Assembly (NCBI GenBank): GCA_017979445.1
Contig: JADQWC010000556.1
Location: forward strand, 1 to 64,000
Direction: 5' to 3'
From: Akebia trifoliata
Taxonomy: Eukaryota; Streptophyta; Magnoliopsida; Ranunculales; Lardizabalaceae
Length of the DNA: 64,000 nt
The translations under genes and the position numbers were made by a program. This document shows, in pieces, positions 1 to 11,005 of this stretch (positions are counted from its first letter, which is position 1; each line of letters opens with the position of its first letter). The notes under the pieces are model-generated. The model had not been told where the DNA came from and ran no database searches. It was given only the letters and a program-made list of their open reading frames with translations.

Positions 1-1537
1 CGGTCTCTACTTATCCCAAATAAGACTACATTGCTAACAACAAAACCTAGATAGAAAATTAACAGAAATTTTACTTTCGATACGCAAAGATCTTATTCCC
101 TCAAATCTGACAAAAACTACTCCTTGTACCGTACTCCTTGCTTCATTCTGTCCCCAGATCTGATTTTTGATTTCCAAGGTAAGGTATCTCTTTTTTTGGA
201 TCTGAATTCTTCGAATTTGTTATAGATTTTGGGATATTTTTGAAGGGCTTTTAGGTATTTTTTAGGCTAAAATCGGAGTATGGGTGTTAGGTAAGGAGTT
301 GGGGCTCCAAAACTAGGGTTTATAGGAGGCTAGGGAGGTTTTTTGACCTACTTCTCTTAGGGTTTATGATTTGATACAAAAATAGGGTGTGAGGACCTCT
401 ATTTATAGATTTTTTTAAGGGTTGATTTAGATAGAATTAGTGTTTGATTATAATTCTTTTAGTTAGAGTTGTATTTTAGTTAGAACTCTATTAGGTAGAG
501 TTGTATTTTAATTAGAACTATTTTAGGTAGAGTTATATTTTAGTTAGAATTCTTTTAGATAGAGTTATTATTTAATTAAAACTCTATTAGGATTTTGACT
601 TTTGGTCTTTTTTTATTAATTTTAAGATTTTGACTTTAGTCTTAATTGATTGATTTTAATATTTTGACCTTAGTCTTACTTAATTGACTTTAATTTTGAC
701 TTTAGTCTTACTTGATTGACTTTAATACCTTGACTTCAGTCTTGCTTAATTGACTTTAATTTTTTAGTGAACCCCCCTCTATTATATCTTTAAGTCTTTG
801 GACCCCCAAATGGAGGGGTCCTTAAAGAAATATCTTGCGAACCCTCAATAATTTTGCCTGAGAGACTGATTGATCGATTTTTTTAGTTTAAAATTTTAAA
901 TTAATTTTATTAATATTTCACTTTAATTATTTAATATTTTATTTATTAATTTCAGAATTTTTAATTATAAAAATTATGAAACTACCATTTTACCCCCGGA
1001 GAGGACTTTTCGCATTTTAAGTCGATTTTTTATGTTCTAAGATGTTTTAGAATCGATTTTTCATAAGAAATTCAATGGGAATGTTCATTTTTGTCATTTA
1101 TAAAATTTTTTGTATGAAATGGTCGTGAATTTTATAAGGGGTATTTTTGTAATTTTGTTGAATTCTGTGAAAATTGGAGAAATAATTAATTTGGTTTCGA
1201 TTTGTTATTTTTTGTGTTTGAATGAGTTTTCCTAATCGTAACTAGGCTCTATGATTGTTTTGATGTTAGGGGTATTTTGCTAATTTGATCATTTTTAGTT
1301 ATTTTTATCGTGAAACTTCTTTTTGGTCTGCAAGATGATGATTTCTATATTTCTAGGATTGTATTTTCCTAGCGTAGCGTGGTTTCTTAGATTTTGTCAG
1401 TTCGAGATACCTCATCCGGATTTCTGAAACATATCTGATAACAAAATAAAGCATTGGAATAACATCCATCATTGGGAATCATTGCGATCAGGTTGACGAG
1501 TTGAGTAATCAGGCGGATGTAAAAATGGGGTGCAACA
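1..1537 (-). repeat. 3' LTR of element O1 (cut by window start)
   Basis: This is homologous along its length to 4171-5707 and to the plus-strand LTRs at 16223, 26023 and 46485. Its first bases read (minus) TGTTGCACC instead of the family's TGTAGACACC, so the terminal TG is kept but the next bases have changed. The last part of the LTR is outside the window. Confidence 0.85.
399..407 (-). promoter_or_regulatory. TATA box of O1 3' LTR
   Basis: Minus strand tataaatag lies at the same place as in every other LTR of this family in the window. The downstream sequence (ggtcctcacaccctatttt) is conserved and probably holds the start site. Confidence 0.6.
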
Positions 1538-2430
1538 ATCATACACTCTGATCTCATCATTCACATACACTCATCAATTAAAAGGTTCCATTCAATAAAC
1601 AACCCGGGAACACCCACGATAAGTTCGAGTCGTGACCTCCAGGGAAGGTTTCTAGACTCTAAGCTTACTATGTGCAATGCATTTTTATCTGGCCACCCTT
1701 GCCCAAGCACACCTACATACCTCTCGATACGTGGTGACTTGATTTGATATACTGTATAGGTGATAATCTAAAACCTCAACTCACTTCTTTGAAGCCAAAA
1801 ATGATCAGTTTGATCCCCAGTTGAGAGGTGGCGCACGATGCTGAGCAAGGGCCCACTAAATACCTCTCGTCTAGAATAGACGTAATCTATCCCCCTCGTA
1901 CAGTAGGGTACAGCGGGGCAAGATCTTGCTTAGGCACCGATTTTGACCAAGAAGTGCAATTGATATACTTCAATTATCTTTCACATATCTATGGGTACGA
2001 GTCAAGAGTTGTAGCTTTCATAAATGGTTTGACATCCCACGAGGGGACCGACCACGTACTTAGGTCACTCTAGCCTGGGTGCATCAATATACCTCTCAGA
2101 ATCACCTGATCAGATGGTATTAATGCCCTAGTTTGATATACCCTAAGGTACGTGACTGGAGTTGTGGTTTTCATGAATGACGTCGCATCTCCTAAGAGAC
2201 CGGACCACGCACTAGTGCCACGTTAGCTGTATGGGATATGCAAGCGTGCAAAACAATAAACGTGCATATGGTGTGTGCAAAACAAGGTGGGGTGTGCCCA
2301 ATGCCTTTTTTCAAACAAATGGGTCCATGGGACTAATTAAACCATACAAGCAAAGGTTTTATACCACACAGGTAAAGGCATACATTGATCAGAAACATAT
2401 TCATATGGTTCAATTTAAGCTTTAAACATG
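1538..2430 (-). other. Conserved 5' leader block of the Ogre-like family (O1 copy)
   Basis: This is homologous (inverted) to 19340-20240 in element A and 33050-33840 in element B. It is richer in GC than its surroundings and has no reading frame conserved between copies; the two short frames here (1828-2073, 2231-2425) are not conserved. It includes the motif pair around the core tactagt(a/g)cgtgg that is duplicated in A and B; here one of the two is shortened. The function is unknown. Position after the primer site would fit a packaging or translation leader, but that is inference. Confidence 0.6.
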
Positions 2431-2799
2431 CACATCTCCTTCATACATCAATTATGGAAAATCAATCAATGAATATGACATATAATAATTGATCAAGTCC
2501 AATCATTGCCATAGGCACAATTTTCATAATTTTTATGGTCCAATCAATGATCACTTTTGGGTGATCCAAAATAAATCGAGATTCCAATAGATGTTACATT
2601 GATGATAGAATGATAATTGTTGAGATGAGAAACGATGAACCCTTTTTTTTTTTTAAATTAAAAAAAAAAACTAGAAACACATCCCAAAAGAAAATCAAAG
2701 AGAATAATCCTAATGCCAAATGAGCTCGCTCTTAGGAACATTAACTATGTTAACACTAGATAAATTCAGATTTTCTGTGAATTAGGAAAATACAATCTA
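2431..2799 (-). other. O1 leader spacer, no gene seen
   Basis: AT-rich leader between the conserved block and the tandem array, with a T-run and A-run pair near 2641-2670 that is also present in element A near 18990-19017. No coding potential was recognised. Confidence 0.45.
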
Positions 2800-3740
2800 A
2801 ACTTGAATAGATGATATCTAAAGCTCCCGATAACGAAATCGAGTGAATTCAGATTCTAAATTAATCTACTCAATAGGATCTACGTTTTATTAAAGGTATC
2901 CAAACTTAATTCTAACTATAATGTTTTGTAAAAACGTTTTAACATTGCTGTCCCAACCTTCATTCAGCAACAATTTCAGATTTACATATTGAACTTGCAT
3001 CGATAATATCCAATGCTCCCGATAATGAAATCGAGTGAATTCATATTCTAAATTAATCTACTCGATGGGATCTATGTTTTATTAAGGTGTCCAAACCTAA
3101 TTCTGACTAGAATGTTCTGTAAAAATATTTAAACATTGTTGTCCCAACCTTCATTCAGCAACAATTCCAGATTTACATAATGAACTTGTATCGATAATAT
3201 CTAAGGCTCCCGATAATGAAATCGAGTGAATTCAGATTCTAAAGTAATCTACTCGATGGGATCTATGTTTTATTAAAGGTGTCCAGATCTAATTATGACT
3301 AGAATGTTCTATAAAAACGTTTTAACATTACTATCTCACTTTCATTCAGCAACAATTCAAGATTTACATATTGAACTTGCATCGATGATATCTAAGGTTC
3401 TCGATAACGAAATCGAGTGAATTCAGGTTCTAAATTAATTTACTCGATAGGATCTACGTTTTATTAAAAGGTGCTCAGACCTAATTCTGACTAGAATGTT
3501 CTATAAAAATGTTTAAACATTGCTGTCTCAACCTTCATTCAGCAACAATTCCAGATTTACATATTGAACTTGCATCGATGATATCTAAGGCTCCCGATAA
3601 TGAAATTGAGTGAATTTAGGTTCTAAATTGATCTACTCGATGGGTTTTACGTTTTATTAAAAAGTGCCCGGACCTATTTCTGACTAAAATATTCTGTAAA
3701 AATATTTTAACATTGCTGTCCCAACCTTCATCATTCTATC
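2800..3740 (-). repeat. ~191-bp tandem repeat, five copies, in O1 leader
   Basis: The marker gctcccgata and its variants recur at about 2823, 3015, 3206, 3397 and 3590, which gives spacings of 191 to 193 bp. Each unit holds aaatcgagtgaattcag, a taatctactcgat segment, an attaaaacgt-like segment and a ttcattcagcaacaatt segment. The same array, in the other orientation and with four copies, is in element A at 18110-18870. It is absent from element B. Confidence 0.85.
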
Positions 3741-3842
3741 ATTTTCATATGTCAATTGAATCTTTCATTATTTAGGGGTCATCAAAAGTGACCCTCAATT
3801 GGATAAAAATACAATACCCAAAATCCTCCACAATCAAGTCAT

Positions 3843-3870
3843 AAAAATAAATAAATAAATAAATAAAATA
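3843..3870. repeat. (AAAT)n microsatellite
   Basis: A short run of aaat repeats in the O1 leader close to the primer site. The homologous place in A has attt repeats at 17978-18001 and in B at 30480-30498, so it is an old feature of the family leader. Confidence 0.7.
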
Positions 3871-3951
3871 AATCAAACTAAATATAAAAAAAATTAGGTC
3901 ATCCTGGCAATGTTCCCATACTTGGGGTTTTTCAACTCTGATTCTCAATAG

Positions 3952-3969
3952 TCCCCAGTGGAGTCGCCA
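3952..3969 (-). promoter_or_regulatory. Primer-binding site, tRNA-Arg type
   Basis: Minus strand TGGCGACTCCACTGGGGA sits one base after the LTR end. It fits the 3' end of plant tRNA-Arg(ACG) with one mismatch as I recall that tRNA. A tRNA-Arg primer is established for Ogre/Tat elements. The site sets the element's orientation. Confidence 0.75.
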
Positions 3970-3970
3970 C

Positions 3971-5707
3971 TAAAAGCGCCCTCGATCCATGGGGTACGCG
4001 GATCCGCTTTTGACCTTTGAGGTTTGGGAGTCGCCACCTAGTTATTACGGTCTAAGAACCGAATACTGACTCTAAATGGATTAAGAAACTAATCTACTAA
4101 ATAAAAACTGAATCCGGGGATCATATTACAAGGTTCGAAAGTGTTAGGCACCAACCCCTCCCGGTCAATGCCGGTCTCTATTTATCCCAAATAAGACTAC
4201 ATTACTAACAACAAAACCTAGATAGAAAATTAATAGAAATTTTACCTTCGATACGCAAAGATCTTATTCCCTCAGATCTGACAAAAACTATTCCTTGTAC
4301 CGTATTCTTTGCTTCGATCTGTCTCCGGATCTGATTTCTGATTTCCGAGGCAAGGTATCTCTTTTTTTTAATCTAAATTCTTCAAATTTGTTATGAATTT
4401 TGGGATATTTTTGAAGGGTTTTTAGGTGTTTTTTAGGCTAAAATCGGAGTATGGGTGTTAGGTAAGGAGTTGGGACTCCAAAACTAGGGTTTATGGGAGT
4501 TTAGGGAGGCTTTTTGACCTACTTCTCTTAGGGTTTATGATTTGATACGAAAATAGGGTGTGAGGACCTCTATTTATAGATTCTTTTAAGGGTTGATTTA
4601 GATAGAATTAGTGTTTGATTGTAATTCTTTTACTTAGAGTTGTATTTTAGTTAGAAATCTATTAGGTAGAGTTGTATTTTAATTAAAACTGTTTTAGGTA
4701 GAGTTATTTTAGTTAGAATTCTTTTAGGTAGAGTTATTATTTAATTAGAACTCTATTAGGGTTTTGACTTTTGGTCTTCTTTGATTGACTTTAAGATTTT
4801 GACTTTAGTCTTAATTGATTGATTTTAATATCTTGACCTTAGTCTTACTTAATTGACTTTAATTTTGACTTTAGTCTTATTTGATTGACTTTAATACCTT
4901 GACTTCAGTTTTGCTTAATTGACTTAAATTTTTTGGTGAACCCCCCTCTATTATATCTTTAACTCTTTGGACCCCCAAATGGAGGGGTCCTTAAAGAAAT
5001 ATCTTGCGAACCCTCAACAATTTTGCCTGAGAGCCTGATTGATCGATTTTTTTAGTTTAAAATTTTAAATTAATTTTATTAATGTTTCACTTTAATTATT
5101 TAATATTTTATTTATTAATTTCAGAATTTATAATTATAAAAATTATGAAATTACCGTTTTACCCCCGGAGAGGACTTTTCGCATTTTAAGTCGAGTTTTT
5201 TATGTTCTAGGATGTTTTAGAATTGATTTTTCATAAGGAATTCAATGGGAATGTTGGTTTTTGTCATTTATAAATTTTTTTTAATGAAATGGTCGTGAAC
5301 TTTATGAGGGGCATTTTTATAATTTTGTCGAATTCTGTGAAAATTGGTGAAATAATTTATTTGGTTTTGATTTGTTATTTTATGTGTTTGAATGAGTTTT
5401 CCTAATCGTAACGTAGGCTCTAGGATTGTTTTGATGTTAGGGGTATTTGATAATTTGATCATTTTTAGTTATTTTTATCGTGAAATTCTTTTTGATCTGT
5501 AAGATGATGATTTCTATATTTCTAGGATTGTATTTTCCTAGCGTAGCGTGGTTTCTAAGGTTTTATCAGTTCGAGATACCTCATCCGGATTTCTGAAACA
5601 TATCTAGTAACAAAATAAAGCATTGGAATAACATCCATCATTGGAAATCATTGCGATTGGGTTGACGAGTTGATTAATCAGGCAGATGCAAAAATGGGGT
5701 GTCTACA
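3971..5707 (-). repeat. 5' LTR of element O1
   Basis: On the minus strand it starts TGTAGACACC at 5707 and ends GGCGCTTTTA at 3971, where the family usual end is CTTTCA. Near its 3' end (minus) it also carries a second copy of the primer-site core, ggtggcgactccc, as do the other LTRs of the family. It is about 1.74 kb. Confidence 0.85.
4570..4578 (-). promoter_or_regulatory. TATA box of O1 5' LTR
   Basis: Minus strand tataaatag, homologous to the boxes in the other family LTRs, with the conserved cacaccctattttcg downstream. Confidence 0.6.
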
Positions 5708-5797
5708 CACATCCATTAAAATTTTGAGATCAACATTGCCATATAATCTATTAAAATTGAAATAAAATATTGTCATATTCAACAAAATAACATCATT
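5708..5797 (-). other. Sequence downstream of the Harbinger gene
   Basis: Ninety bases between the transposase stop codon (5798) and the O1 LTR. No terminal inverted repeat was recognised, so the transposon end, if any, was not found. Confidence 0.4.
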
Positions 5798-6816
5798 TCA
5801 TATATTTGCACTATTAAGATGATTTGCAATCTGAACTCGTAAGGTAATCATAAATGTTTGTTCAAATTGTCTAAATAACTTTTCCATGCTGAGATGAGTA
5901 TATCCACCATTAATTACTTCGAGAAGAATATCTTCATCATCGAATTGATGAAAAAGCTCATCAATTATCGAAAATTTACAAAGAAAATTATGAATTGTCA
6001 TGCATGTAATTACTATATTTCTCTGAGTAGGAAAAGAGTTTGGTGCCATCCTTTTTAAAATTGGGAACCGCGCCTTTACAACTTATACATCCCTCTCAAT
6101 TACATTTCTCAGTCTGGCATGTGCATTGTTGAATATTTCCTCCTTACATCTAGGACGTCTATGACGAAAATCAGATAACCAATAACGCATATTGCAATAT
6201 GGTGCCATAAAATCTCGTGTGTGCATGTAAACAGCATCAATCAAATAATATTTATCTACATCAAAATAAATACATCATTAAATTAGAAATATATTTAGAT
6301 ACTACATTTATTACTAATAAAACTATATTAAATACTAACAATATCAGATGGAGGTATTGGAAATCTGTTTGCAGGATCACGAATAGTCTCTATTAAGATC
6401 CTTAACTCATGTGCCACTCCTTCCCATCCAGCTTGCACGTAGATAAATATTATATCAAAGTTACAAATAACCATTATATTTTGATGCATTCAGACCTTCC
6501 CCTTCCCCTATAAGGAATTTGTCTATCCGATGAAATGCAAGCATGGATGAGTGTTTCATCAAGAACACTTGGTTAATTAATTAAAAAAAACATTACTACT
6601 AGTAAAAAATATAAACCTAAATATAAATTATCATGGGTAGAAAGTTAGGTACCTTAAATATTTGTCTAAGATGTTGATGAGCTCGAATTTCTTCCATTAG
6701 TTGATCGAAAGATGGTGATATGATCATTTCTTTGAAAAAGTACAACATAGTTACAAGAACCTTATGGAAATACTTGTGGATCGTTTGCAATGAATGTTGA
6801 AATTGATTTTTTATTA
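5798..6816 (-). pseudogene. PIF/Harbinger transposase (ALP1/HARBI1-like), C-terminal two thirds
   Basis: The family catalyses DDE-type DNA transposition; some host genes (ALP1/HARBI1-like) derive from it. Read on the minus strand, the piece begins LIKNQFQHS, then HKYFHKVL, then HLRQIFK at about 6652. An apparent intron follows (donor AAG|GTACC at about 6651, acceptor near 6576). Next come LDETLIHA with the first catalytic Asp, YRGRGR, and AGWEGVAHELRIL. A second apparent intron lies at about 6345-6260. After it come DKYYLIDAVYMHTRDFMAP with the second Asp, then RLRNVIER with the Glu, then ARFPILKRMAP and NIVITCMTIHNFL. It is broken by a TAA at 6083-6085 just after the Glu block and by a likely frameshift near 6475. 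It continues upstream at 10928-11005, in frame once the solo LTR is removed. I cannot tell a mobile element from a decayed host gene. Confidence 0.8.
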
Positions 6817-6821
6817 GTCGA
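6817..6821. repeat. TSD gtcga, left copy, of solo LTR 6822-10922
   Basis: It matches gtcga at 10923-10927. Removing the LTR and one copy restores an uninterrupted transposase reading frame across the site. Confidence 0.9.
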
Positions 6822-7625
6822 TGAAATCGCCTCAACCCCGTGGCCGTCTGTTAAATAGTCGATTAGGAGTCCGATCTACGTATCTCGGGGATTTTTATAA
6901 AAAATAGGGAGTCACCACCTAGTTTAGGTCTAGGAATCAAAATTAACTCCAAATGGATATGGGTCAATCCGCGGATCAGAGAGATGGGTAAGGGGTCAGA
7001 TTACAGGTTTCGAAAGGTGTTAGGAACCAAACCTGCCTGATCAAGATGATCAGTCTCTCTTGCGATCCAAAAATATCCTACAGTCAACACTCAAAGACTA
7101 AAAGTCAAACTAGGGTTCAATCATCATCAAATTGCATCGGATTTACTAAACAAATCTTATAGCTACGAAAATTATACGATTTCTCGAATTTTGCATTAAG
7201 AAAATCCATGATTTAATGAGGTATACATAACACCAAAATTAATGGATCAAATTGATCATATTTTGAACAATATGAAATCGATTTTCAATACCACGTATAT
7301 AAGATTAGTGAATTGGTTCATTGACGATATTTTATCAAAAAGATTCGATTTTTGAACCGTTACGTTTATTAAAATCAGTGAGTTAACTCATATGCCTGAT
7401 TTTATAGGAAATCTCAATTTGAAATATCCACTACATACAAAAAATCAATGAATCAACTCATGCGTCCATTTCGTGAGAAAATTCAGCTTTAGATTTTCAA
7501 TGTACACAAACTCAGTGATTCAACTCGATAATTTTGACTGAAGAAATTCTTTTTAATTGTCATGTGCATCAAAATTAGTGAGTTAACTCACACATTTATT
7601 GACCAAAGGAATACAATTTTTGAGT

Positions 7626-7735
7626 TACCACGTGTCCTAAAATCAGTGGGTTAACTCGCAAATTTTGAGCTGCCACGTGTCCTAAAATAAGTGGGTTAAC
7701 TCACAAATTTTGAGTTGCCACGTATCCTAAAATTA
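7626..7735. repeat. 45-bp tandem repeat (three units) with ACGT-core motifs
   Basis: The sequences ccacgtgtcc at 7628, ccacgtgtcc at 7673 and ccacgtatcc at 7718 are each followed by taaaat.agtggg and .aactcg. The first two are G-box/ABRE-like (CACGTG). The surrounding 7300-8000 also holds looser copies of the agtgagttaactca element. Confidence 0.75.
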
Positions 7736-8214
7736 GTGGGCCAACTCGTTGTTTAATTTCATGGGAAATTTCGATTTCCAATGCACATGAAAATCAGCGA
7801 GTTGACTCATTGATTTTTCTTGAGAAAATCGATTTTTAATTTTTCATGTATTCAAAAATTCATGAGTTGATCAATTCCGATATTAATGAGTTAACCCAAT
7901 TTGATATTAGCGAATTGAAAAAATTGATTTTTTTTATTTTTCATGTATTAAAAAATGCATGAGTTGATCAATTCCAATATTTGCGAATTGGCTAAAAAAA
8001 ATCGATGAATCTACTTGATAATATAAACACCCAATAAGCCGATCCACCAACTTGATATATGCGAGTTAATTCAATCAATCTAAAAATGGACGAATCAATC
8101 CATTAATATTTCAAAAACTTAAAAGTTGCCATTAATGCCACATATACCCCAAAAATCCATGAATTAATTCAAATGCATGTGAAATCAAGAAACAATAAAA
8201 AAATAATAAAAATA

Positions 8215-8262
8215 AAAAAATAAAAAAATAAAATAAAATAAAATAAAATAAAATAAAAAATT
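8215..8262. repeat. (TAAAA)n low-complexity tract
   Basis: A run of taaaa/aataaa units inside the solo LTR. Confidence 0.8.
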
Positions 8263-8589
8263 ACCTTTACCGAATAATTTCAGACGCGTGGATTCCTTCA
8301 AAAAGAACTCGAAATAATGTGTGAGTAGTTGTTGTAATCCTTCAAGCTCTTTAGATGATAATGGTTGTCAGGTTTTCTTCAAAGTTTGAGAATGTGTGTG
8401 AGACTAGTTTTAAATCAACACGAGGTTGAAAAAAGTCCGAATAATGTCAGAGGTAAAAGATCTGCGATGGAGTGTTGGGCATAGATGAGAAATGAGCAAG
8501 ACAGCTATGTTGTAGGTTGATCAAATAAAGCGAAAATAATGACACCAAAATGTGTTATGGGCTGATTTAAAAATATAAAAAAATGGGCT

Positions 8590-9570
8590 GCTGTTTGGAA
8601 CGTTCCAAGGAGAGGAAGAGACGGGAGAGAAGAAGCCTTTAAGATGTGGCTGTTGTGTAAAAATAAAGAGAGGAAGAGAGGGAGAGGGGCATTGGAGACG
8701 AGTGTAACAAGTATGTGGGAAAGATGAAGGCTGAGAGATGTGGACGGAGATGAATGCAGCAGCTAAGGAGCTATGTTGCAGGGAGTTAGGGAGATGAAAG
8801 ACAGAGAGGGGGGTTGTGTTGTGAAGGAGATGTAGGCAGCTAAGGAGTTGGGGCCTTGGAGTGAAAAAAAAAAGAGAAGAAGATGAGAGAGTTGATTGTG
8901 AGAGAGAGGAGGGCATCTAGAGAGAGGTCTGTGAGTCGAAGTTTTTTCTCCTTCTTTTTTAACTTTTGTTATTTTATTTTTGTTGACGGAACAAGAGAAA
9001 AGAGAAAGTCTAAGAAAGAAGGAACATAGAAGAGAGATGTCTGAGAATGTAGGGGAATCTGTCCAAGAGAGAACGTGGGAGATATGGAGAGATGAGGGAG
9101 ATGAGAATGTAGGTGTTTAATAGAGGTTTGGATTGTTGGAGATGGAGGTGTAGCAGGGACGGTTGGAGAAAGGAGTCGTGACAAATGACATTGCAGCAAG
9201 GGCTACTATGGAGTGTGGGTGAAGAAGACAGAGAGGGGGCTGGTACAAAGAAACATGAAGAGGGTTGGCTGTTTTTTTTTCCGTTTAATGGCTACTGCTT
9301 TCTTCTTAAATGGCTGCTAGTTCTTTCCTTTAATGGCTACTCTTTTTTTTAATGGCTGTTGGTTTTTTCTTCCCTAATGGCTTGGGACAGCAAGCTATTT
9401 ATGGATAGATTTGGAGGGAAAGAGATGAAGCCTGGTTGCTATCCAACGTGGGGGTAGTTGATGTCCAACGTGAACATGGGACAGAGAGAGAGAAAGAGAG
9501 CAACGTGGGGTAGTGGGAGAAGGGGTGCATTGAAGAGGAGAGTGATGGAGAGAGTTGGAAAAGAAGACAA
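8590..9570. repeat. Purine-rich (GA) strand-asymmetric stretch in solo LTR
   Basis: About 1 kb in which the plus strand is dominated by gagaggaagaga-like runs, so the LTR sense (minus) strand is polypyrimidine. It gives three spurious Ser/Pro-rich minus-strand frames. It may be the transcribed leader part of the LTR; no TATA box was placed with confidence. Confidence 0.6.
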
Positions 9571-10254
9571 CCAAAAGAAACATGGGGGTATGGCCACGTT
9601 TTAATTTTTTTTTATTTTAAAACACATTTTTTTTTTTAGGGAATGGGGTGTGATCTGGTGCTACTCGCCTTAACGGTAGTTAATTGTCATTAAATTGCCA
9701 TTGGTCGATGATTTGATTTTGCTTTTGATTGGTTGATTAAATTTTTTTATTTTATTTGAGTCGACATTTTGATTTGAATTTTAATTTGATGTTTTAAATT
9801 ACATTTGAATTTGTATTTGATTTTAAATTTTGAATTTTAATTGTTAGATTAAAATTTTATTTGAATTTTGATTGTTTATTGGTCGATTTTATCTTGTTTT
9901 GATGGGTTGATCAGTTCGATTTAATTTTATTTTTACATTTTAATTGGTTGAGTAATTTCAATTGATTTTAATTTGAGTTTTAATTGATCAATTACTTTTG
10001 ATTTTGATGAAATTTTAATCGGTCGAGTCATTTTTATTATTATTATTTTTTTTAATTTTCATTGGATTTTGATTTTTAACTTGTTGATTTTTTAATTGGA
10101 TTAGATTTTCAATTTGACTTTCGATTTGAATTTGATTTGAATTTTAAATTGGTTTTTTTTTGTTGTTAAATTTTAGTTAAATTTTCGATTTGAATTTTAT
10201 TTTGGTTTAATTTTTTTTCTTAGGGATCAAGGTCTCTATGTTGGAGTTGGATGT

Positions 10255-10560
10255 TAAGGGGTGTTTTGATCATTTTTACAATTTTTATAGATTTTCCTCA
10301 AATTTCTCTGTTTTCATCGTTTTGGATTCCGTTAGACTCAAAATCACATACTGAGTGCAATAGAAGTACTTTCGAGATTTTTCGGGGGTCCAAAATTTAT
10401 GAGGGGCATTTTCGTTATTTTGATGATTTTTTATAGATTTTTACAATTTTCTCTGTTTTCATCGATTTGGGTCCCGTTAGACTCGAAATCACATTCTGAG
10501 TGCAATGGAAGTACTTCCGAGATTTTTTGGAAGTCCAAAATTTATGAGGGGTATTTTCGT
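10255..10560 (-). repeat. ~145-bp tandem duplication in solo LTR
   Basis: Ctctgttttcatcg recurs at 10306 and 10451, and the flanking gttagactc.aaatcaca, gagtgcaat.gaagtact and ccaaaatttatgagggg segments recur in order. Two overlapping short frames (10251-10436, 10399-10626) are products of this duplication. Confidence 0.8.
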
Positions 10561-10922
10561 CATTTTGATCATTTTTTTACAAATTTTTACAATTTCAGCG
10601 TGAGGTTTCTTTCAGTCCCTGTGTGATTATTTCTAAGTTCCAAACTTATATTTTTCTAGTGTAGCGAAGTCTCTAATTTATCAAATTGTGTAGTGAACCT
10701 AAACGTACGTGATTGCTAAATCAGGTGTACGGTGTAGCGATCCTAAGCGTGCGTAAATTTCTAAGTCTAGTAGTGACAAGTAGGGGGATGAAAAGACTAG
10801 AAACGGAAAGAATCAAGCAGTACTCACAAGCCTTCGAGTTATTTTATATTTATCATTAGGAATTCACCAAAATCGGGTGACGAATTTTCTAATTAGGCAG
10901 ATGCCAAAATGAGGTGTCTACA

Positions 10923-10927
10923 GTCGA
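10923..10927. repeat. TSD gtcga, right copy, of solo LTR 6822-10922
   Basis: Identical to 6817-6821. Confidence 0.9.
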
Positions 10928-11000
10928 TACCAATAATTATGACCTACTGTTATAAGAAACATTGCAATGATCTCTGGTATTTTCACATGTCTACTATTCA
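10928..11000 (-). pseudogene. Harbinger transposase, middle fragment between two insertions
   Basis: This piece of the transposase gene is stranded between the solo LTR (right end 10922) and the Athila-like element D (left end 11006). On the minus strand it reads SRHVKIPEIIAMFLITVGHN followed by YWYR, the conserved segment just before the HTH-like region of Harbinger nucleases. It joins in frame to 41088 upstream (through TSD caagc) and to 6816 downstream (through TSD gtcga). Confidence 0.8.
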
Positions 11001-11005
11001 CAAGC
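11001..11005. repeat. TSD caagc, left copy, of element D
   Basis: Matches caagc at 41083-41087, 30 kb away, immediately after the 3' LTR of D. Confidence 0.85.

Larger units (their letters stand above)
1..5707 (-). mobile_element. Ogre-like (Tat lineage) LTR element O1, internally deleted
   Basis: The minus-strand element has two copies of the same long repeat (1-1537 and 3971-5707) flanking only about 2.4 kb of internal DNA. The internal DNA begins with a tRNA-Arg type primer site and continues with leader sequence homologous to elements A and B of this window (tandem repeats, then the conserved leader block). No gag, protease, RT or integrase sequence remains. The leader runs straight into the 3' LTR with no polypurine tract, so everything between was lost. 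The outer end of the 3' LTR lies before the window, so the TSD cannot be tested; the candidate on the right side is cacat at 5708-5712. Orientation is inferred from the primer site. Confidence is high that this is an LTR element and good for the Tat/Ogre lineage. Confidence 0.85.
6822..10922 (-). mobile_element. Solo LTR, 4.1 kb, Ogre/Tat-like
   Basis: On the minus strand it starts TGTAGACACC at 10922 and ends GGCGATTTCA at 6822, with a perfect 5-bp TSD. Both ends resemble the shorter Ogre-like LTRs here: the start has the wording of the other family LTRs, and near 6900-7060 it keeps the ggtggtgactccc and gaaacctgtaatctg segments. The 4.1-kb length is unlike the 1.5-1.75 kb LTRs of O1, A and B, so it is a separate family. 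No internal domain is attached, so it arose by LTR-LTR recombination. The short minus-strand reading frames inside (8521-8916, 8969-9199, 9395-9583) are shadows of a purine-rich stretch. Confidence 0.85.

Noticed and set aside
6617..6835. Reading frame starting MRRFH as the transposase start
   Set aside because: The first codons (6822-6835) are the end of the solo LTR; the real gene continues beyond the LTR at 10928.
8521..9583. Minus-strand Ser/Pro/His-rich proteins
   Set aside because: They come from a GA-rich stretch within a solo LTR with low complexity and no domain.
10251..10626. Two overlapping Phe/Ile-rich frames
   Set aside because: They are the two units of a 145-bp tandem duplication in the solo LTR, with no similarity to known proteins.
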